Translations under genes and position numbers: made by a program | Shown: positions 37,245 to 40,638 of the stretch, in pieces | Layout of the letters: each line of letters opens with the position of its first letter | How positions within the stretch are numbered: the stretch's first letter is position 1 | Virus record (IMG/VR): IMGVR_UViG_3300046007_008772 | Location: 1-40,638 of that record | Source of the DNA: a virus | DNA: 40,638 bases | Direction: 5' to 3' (one strand) | Notes under the pieces: generated by a model | What the model saw: only the letters and a program-made list of their open reading frames with translations | Told to the model about the DNA's origin: nothing | The model's database searches: none

Positions 37245-37463
37245 CTAGCTGCGGGTGACCGTGGCGATGTCCGCGTCATCGGTGGTCGGCGGGTTGGTTG
37301 TGTAGGTGAAAGTCAAAGTGGCAACCGTCTGGCCACCGCTTCCGCCTTCCTTGTAGGTCACGGTGCTGGGGTTATTGGTGCTGCCAACGTAGGAAATCGA
37401 GACGTGGTCGTGCTGCGGAATGTTGAGGCCAGCGACGTTGCGGACGTTAATGTTCGGGTGCAT
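37245..37463 (-). CDS. Small structural protein, 72 residues
   Basis: MHPNINVRNVAGLNIPQHDH, then a beta-rich end (VATLTFTYTTNPPTTDDADI). Four bases after the portal stop. Probably a small fibre or decoration subunit. No family recognised. Confidence 0.7.
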   Translation of the reverse strand: MHPNINVRNVAGLNIPQHDHVSISYVGSTNNPSTVTYKEGGSGGQTVATLTFTYTTNPPTTDDADIATVTRS

Positions 37464-37467
37464 ACGG

Positions 37468-39564
37468 TTAGGCGGCGGGTTGGGCGGTCATGCCGAGTTG
37501 CTGGTCTTGGGCCATCTTTTGCAGCGCGGGCTGGGCGCCGGTGCGGCCGATGACTGCGTTTTGTTGTTGCTGAAGCTGGAATTGGAAGGCTTGTGCTCTC
37601 GCGTCGATCATGCTGCGGAAGATTTCGTCTTGCTGGTAGCGCTGCTGGACGGCGGGGTTGGACTGAATGATGGTCTGCAAGGTTTGCAGGCGGACTTGGG
37701 CGTTTTGGCCGCCTTCTTTGAGCGGCGGCTCGGTGCCTGCGGCGATTTTTGCGAAGGCGGTTTGTTCGTCTTCTTGTTCGGCTGCGGTGGCTACTCCGAT
37801 GTCCTGCACGATGAGGTCGGAGAGGTTTTGATCTAGGGCGGCCATCATGTAGCGGATCAAATTTGCGCGGTCCAAAATCCCGAAGGAATCCAACGGCACC
37901 AGAGTTTGCGCGACGAATGTAAGTTTGGCCTCAAGGGCGGCTGCGTCCAACGTGCGGGCATCGAAATCCGCCGTCACGTCGAACTGTCCGCGGATGTCGG
38001 CGGCGCCTTCGGTCATGGCGACCGGGTTGCCGGTGATGCGGGCGACCTCTTCCGGCGTCATGTATTGCTGGGCGAGCTGCATGATCTGGGAGACGACCAG
38101 CTTCATGTCGAGGAGCCAGCTATCGACCAGCTCCTGCATGTGGAGCATGGAGATGTTGGGATTGACCGTGTCGGTCATGCGGCCGAAGTAGCGGTCCACA
38201 TCGGCGCGGGTCGCCATCTCGACCTCAATGCTGCCTTGGCCGAATGGCGGCGGGGCCATCCAAGAGATTTCACCTGGGCGGCGCTCGGGGATTTGCACGC
38301 CGGGGCCGAGGACAAGGTCAAATTTTCCGCGCGCGGCCGGTGTTTTAAGCGGAGGAATGATGCTGAGACTTGTGGCATCAACCCGCGCATCGCGCTGGAT
38401 CTTGCATTCCTCTTGGGCGGTCTGGGTGATCTCGGGGATGCCGCGCGCCTCGAGCAGCGGGCGCGTGTTGCGCTCGCGGGGCAATTCAACAAAGGGATAC
38501 AAGCCGTGGTCATACGGCATCAGCTCATGGATGGCCGGCTTGTCGGTGATGTTGTAGCTGAGGACGGTGCGGGTGACCTTGGTGGCGTTGGTGCGCGGGT
38601 CGTGCTCCTTTTTGTAGACGTGCCAGACTTCGATGAGGTCGCGGAGCTGCTCGAAGAGGAAGTTGTCGGAGCGGTGGATGTTGAGGTGGATGCGCTTCAG
38701 CTCGCCCTTGTGCTTGACCGCGCGCTCAACCCACTCGCTGTCCCAGCCTTCCAACGTGGCGCGCTCGCGGAGTTCAAATTCGCTGAGGAGTTCCCGGCGG
38801 GCGACAAAGGGAGCGCGTTGAATTGAATCGGTCTGTATTGGAAAAATTATGTCCTCCCAGGGTTCCAAGGAACGCACGACCGGCTTGCTGGAGAAAATGT
38901 AGGGCTGCTCCCATTCGACTTCGCCCTTTTCGCGGAACTGGCGGACCTTGGTCGTGGTGCCCAGCTCGGGGATGATTTCGCCCATGAGCTGGGCGGCGAG
39001 TTCTTCCTGCTCTGGGTCGAGGATGACCTCAAGGAGGGCTTGCAGGTTGGGGTCTTGGCTTTCCTGCAGCATCATCATGGCCTCTTCCATGGTGAACGTC
39101 TTGATTTCGACGCGGGTCTGCTGCTCCCAATCGACCGCCATGATGGCGAGGCCATAGGTCTCGCGGGTCTCGGCGGCGAGGCGGACTTCGCGCCGGAGGT
39201 CATCAAGGCAATGGCCCATGAGCCACTTGAGGACGGTGTCGATGGCGTTCTTTTTGGCCACGTCCATGGACTCGACGGGCTGCACTTGGATGCGGGCCTT
39301 GAAGAAGGCGTTGACCAAGGCGATGACACGCTCGCGAATCAGCGATTCGGAAAGAAAAACCCGGGTGTCGGCCGCATTCTCGAAGGGGAAGATTTTCTTG
39401 CCGTAGGCGCTCTGGTGCTTGCGTCCGTCATCCGTCTGCCCGGGCCAAATGCAGTAGCGGGTGTTGAAGTTTTTGACCTTGCGCTGTTGATACTGGGAGC
39501 CGTCAGCGTCGGCCTGGTCGATGTCGCCGATGATCTTGGTGAGGTCTTCTCGTTTAAGAGTCAT
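37468..39564 (-). CDS. Portal protein
   Basis: 698 residues from the ATG at 39564 (ATGA overlap). The N-terminal domain has YCIWPGQTDDGRKHQ, FPFENAADTRVF; a long middle includes a helical crown-like region with RTNATKVTRTVLSYNIT and the hinge LYPFVELPRERNTRPLLEAR; the C-terminal 130 residues are Gln-rich coiled helices (QQRYQQDEIFRSMIDARAQ) forming the barrel into the capsid. It fits the T7/P22-type portal length. It anchors the terminase and adaptor. Confidence 0.93.
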   Translation of the reverse strand: MTLKREDLTKIIGDIDQADADGSQYQQRKVKNFNTRYCIWPGQTDDGRKHQSAYGKKIFPFENAADTRVFLSESLIRERVIALVNAFFKARIQVQPVESMDVAKKNAIDTVLKWLMGHCLDDLRREVRLAAETRETYGLAIMAVDWEQQTRVEIKTFTMEEAMMMLQESQDPNLQALLEVILDPEQEELAAQLMGEIIPELGTTTKVRQFREKGEVEWEQPYIFSSKPVVRSLEPWEDIIFPIQTDSIQRAPFVARRELLSEFELRERATLEGWDSEWVERAVKHKGELKRIHLNIHRSDNFLFEQLRDLIEVWHVYKKEHDPRTNATKVTRTVLSYNITDKPAIHELMPYDHGLYPFVELPRERNTRPLLEARGIPEITQTAQEECKIQRDARVDATSLSIIPPLKTPAARGKFDLVLGPGVQIPERRPGEISWMAPPPFGQGSIEVEMATRADVDRYFGRMTDTVNPNISMLHMQELVDSWLLDMKLVVSQIMQLAQQYMTPEEVARITGNPVAMTEGAADIRGQFDVTADFDARTLDAAALEAKLTFVAQTLVPLDSFGILDRANLIRYMMAALDQNLSDLIVQDIGVATAAEQEDEQTAFAKIAAGTEPPLKEGGQNAQVRLQTLQTIIQSNPAVQQRYQQDEIFRSMIDARAQAFQFQLQQQQNAVIGRTGAQPALQKMAQDQQLGMTAQPAA

Positions 39565-39899
39565 GGGACGAGGATGGTGGGATTCCGTGGAGTGTAGTTG
39601 ACCGCGCACTGCGGGTTTTTCTTGATGAACCAAGAGCGGAACGATTTGTCGCCCCAGCAGTCGCGGCCAAGATGCTGTTGCCACGCAAAATAAGCATCGG
39701 CCGGCACGTCCATGACATGCTGGCCGAGACCATCGACGGTGCAGTGCTCGATCTGGTCGTTGAGCTGCTTGGCGCGGGTGGATTGGATGCCGGCCATGAC
39801 CTGCTGGGCGTGCCAGCCGGTCTTTAGCTCATCCCGGACGAGTTGCGCCAACTCGCCATCCATGTCGGCGACCAGATCGCCGAAGATTTGATCTGACAT
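39561..39899 (-). CDS. Hypothetical head-module protein
   Basis: 112 residues, MSDQIFGDLVADMDGELAQL, a helical middle (WHAQQVMAGIQSTRAKQLND) and a conserved-looking end SFRSWFIKKNPQCAVNYTPR. A good GGAG ribosome-binding site precedes the ATG at 39899. It lies between the decoration-like gene and the portal. No family recognised. Confidence 0.8.
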   Translation of the reverse strand: MSDQIFGDLVADMDGELAQLVRDELKTGWHAQQVMAGIQSTRAKQLNDQIEHCTVDGLGQHVMDVPADAYFAWQQHLGRDCWGDKSFRSWFIKKNPQCAVNYTPRNPTILVP

Positions 39900-39910
39900 C
39901 CTAACTCCTA

Positions 39911-39930
39911 CGGCCCCATTGCTGGGGCCG
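39911..39930. terminator. Perfect 8-base-pair hairpin after the capsid genes
   Basis: CGGCCCCA-TTGC-TGGGGCCG: an 8-base-pair GC-rich stem with a 4-base loop, between the stop at 39947 and the start at 39899. There is no T-run. It may damp transcription from the highly expressed capsid gene into the portal gene, or protect the capsid mRNA 3' end. Confidence 0.6.
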
Positions 39931-39946
39931 CAGTGTGTTAAGACGC

Positions 39947-40396
39947 TTAGAGGTCGCTCAGTTTGGCGACGCCGAGGTAAACGTGAAGTTCACCGGTGTC
40001 GATGTCGCTGAGGCTTTTGGCCGTCATCGATTCAACCAAGAGTTCGACTGCGTTGGCCGCCGTGTAAACGAACGGGACGGAGGCGGGAGCAGCGGCGGCG
40101 AAGAGGACTTCGGTGCCGTTCTCGTTGACCTGCGTGGCGGCGACGTATTCGTCGTCGTCGGAGCTGTCACCGAGCTGAACCTTGGTGTCGTTGAGGGCGC
40201 TGTCGCTGGCATCCTTGAAGGGCGTGACCAGTTTCCAGGCGGCCGTGGTGACCACATCGCCGGCGGCAAGGGCCAGAAGCGAGAGCGTCTGGTCGGTGTC
40301 GGCGGTGGACTGGGTGAGGTCTTCGTGCGTGACGATGGCCTTGTGGGTAAAGCCGGTGGCGGCTTTGGTCTCTGCGGGAAGTTCAAACACTTTCAT
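39947..40396 (-). CDS. Head decoration-like or capsid-associated protein
   Basis: 149 residues, MKVFELPAETKAATGFTHKA, Ala/Thr/Asp-rich beta, with VTTAAWKLVTPFKDASD and VEYLL-like pattern ELLVESMTAKSLSDIDTGEL at the end. It follows the capsid gene by 38 bases, as decoration proteins often do. The role is from place and composition. Confidence 0.75.
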   Translation of the reverse strand: MKVFELPAETKAATGFTHKAIVTHEDLTQSTADTDQTLSLLALAAGDVVTTAAWKLVTPFKDASDSALNDTKVQLGDSSDDDEYVAATQVNENGTEVLFAAAAPASVPFVYTAANAVELLVESMTAKSLSDIDTGELHVYLGVAKLSDL

Positions 40397-40434
40397 CTGA
40401 TTAGTTTTTTCTAGTTAGTTGTTAAGAGTTTGAC

Positions 40435-40638
40435 TTAGGCAGTCGCGTTGAACTTCGCCATGGCCTTGGGCGACATGACGGCGAGGGAGACGATGGCGTC
40501 CACCAAACCGCGAGGTCCGCCGCCCTGATCCTCCAGCTCTTGGAACCGCGGACGGCGTCCGTAGCGGAGCATGAGGTGGTCGGGCGACATGACGTAACCG
40601 CGGGCGTATTTCTCGGCGTCGGTCGAAGCGTTGGCTCT
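40435..40638 (-). CDS. Major capsid protein, C-terminal end (cut by window edge)
   Basis: Only the last 67 residues are visible. They contain EKYARGYVMSPDHLMLRYGR, then RRPRFQELEDQG and a Gly/Pro turn, then a helical tail ending AKFNATA. A short C-terminal fragment with this look, placed between scaffold and decoration-like genes in the circular order, is most likely the major capsid protein. The start lies beyond the window. Identity is inferred from position more than from motifs. Confidence 0.55.
   Translation of the reverse strand, partial: RANASTDAEKYARGYVMSPDHLMLRYGRRPRFQELEDQGGGPRGLVDAIVSLAVMSPKAMAKFNATA

Overview
The window is most of the genome of a temperate, short-tailed (podovirus-like) double-stranded DNA phage. 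It has a replicative helicase with a lambda-O-like initiator, but no DNA polymerase, primase or RNA polymerase. It carries an integrase, a DNA methyltransferase, and a podovirus set of portal, adaptor and nozzle proteins with internal virion proteins. Three lipoprotein genes and a spanin-like lysis cassette point to a Gram-negative-type host. The DNA is GC-rich. The host cannot be named from the sequence alone; the integrase and GIY-YIG N-terminal domain have a flavour I associate with Verrucomicrobiota phages, but this is a weak guess.

Layout. Almost everything is on the minus strand, so transcription runs from high to low coordinates. Minus-strand 16163 to 4216 is one long, tightly overlapping early operon. 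In order it holds a HTH/excisionase-like gene, small ORFs, HNH nuclease, C5 methyltransferase, small ORFs and a lipoprotein, HNH-AP2 nuclease, HTH protein, replication initiator, PD-(D/E)XK nuclease, small ORFs, DnaB helicase, GIY-YIG nuclease, Holliday-junction-type nuclease, gp2.5-like SSB, RecB-like nuclease, metallopeptidase-like protein and small membrane proteins. A gene-poor stretch with a terminator (3782-4215) separates this from the packaging and head genes: a small ORF, large terminase, two small ORFs, and a scaffold-like protein running off the left edge. The right edge begins inside the C-terminus of a probable major capsid protein and continues with a decoration-like protein, portal, fibres, adaptor, receptor-binding-like protein, lysis cassette, nozzle, tail fibre, internal proteins and a 2123-residue polyvalent giant protein ending at 18990. 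The two edges therefore lie in consecutive head genes. The genome is circular or circularly permuted in logic, and about one capsid gene is missing between the edges.

The only plus-strand genes (16371-18938) form the probable lysogeny module: a ribbon-helix-helix protein, a PEGA lipoprotein, two small proteins and a tyrosine recombinase. A partial tRNA-Met-like segment just upstream of the integrase is the likely attP.

Most interesting signals: (1) short TTGGCA-type repeats spaced exactly 10 bp apart fill the divergent control region between the RHH gene and the lytic operon and recur at two further places, which suggests a phage switch run by an RHH repressor rather than a CI-type one; (2) four palindromic iterons beside an AT-rich stretch lie inside the initiator gene, like lambda ori; (3) the C-terminal half of the methyltransferase gene looks like methyltransferase in two overlapping frames; (4) the giant protein combines a metallopeptidase and an ADP-ribosyltransferase-like module joined by repeated AMPD linkers.
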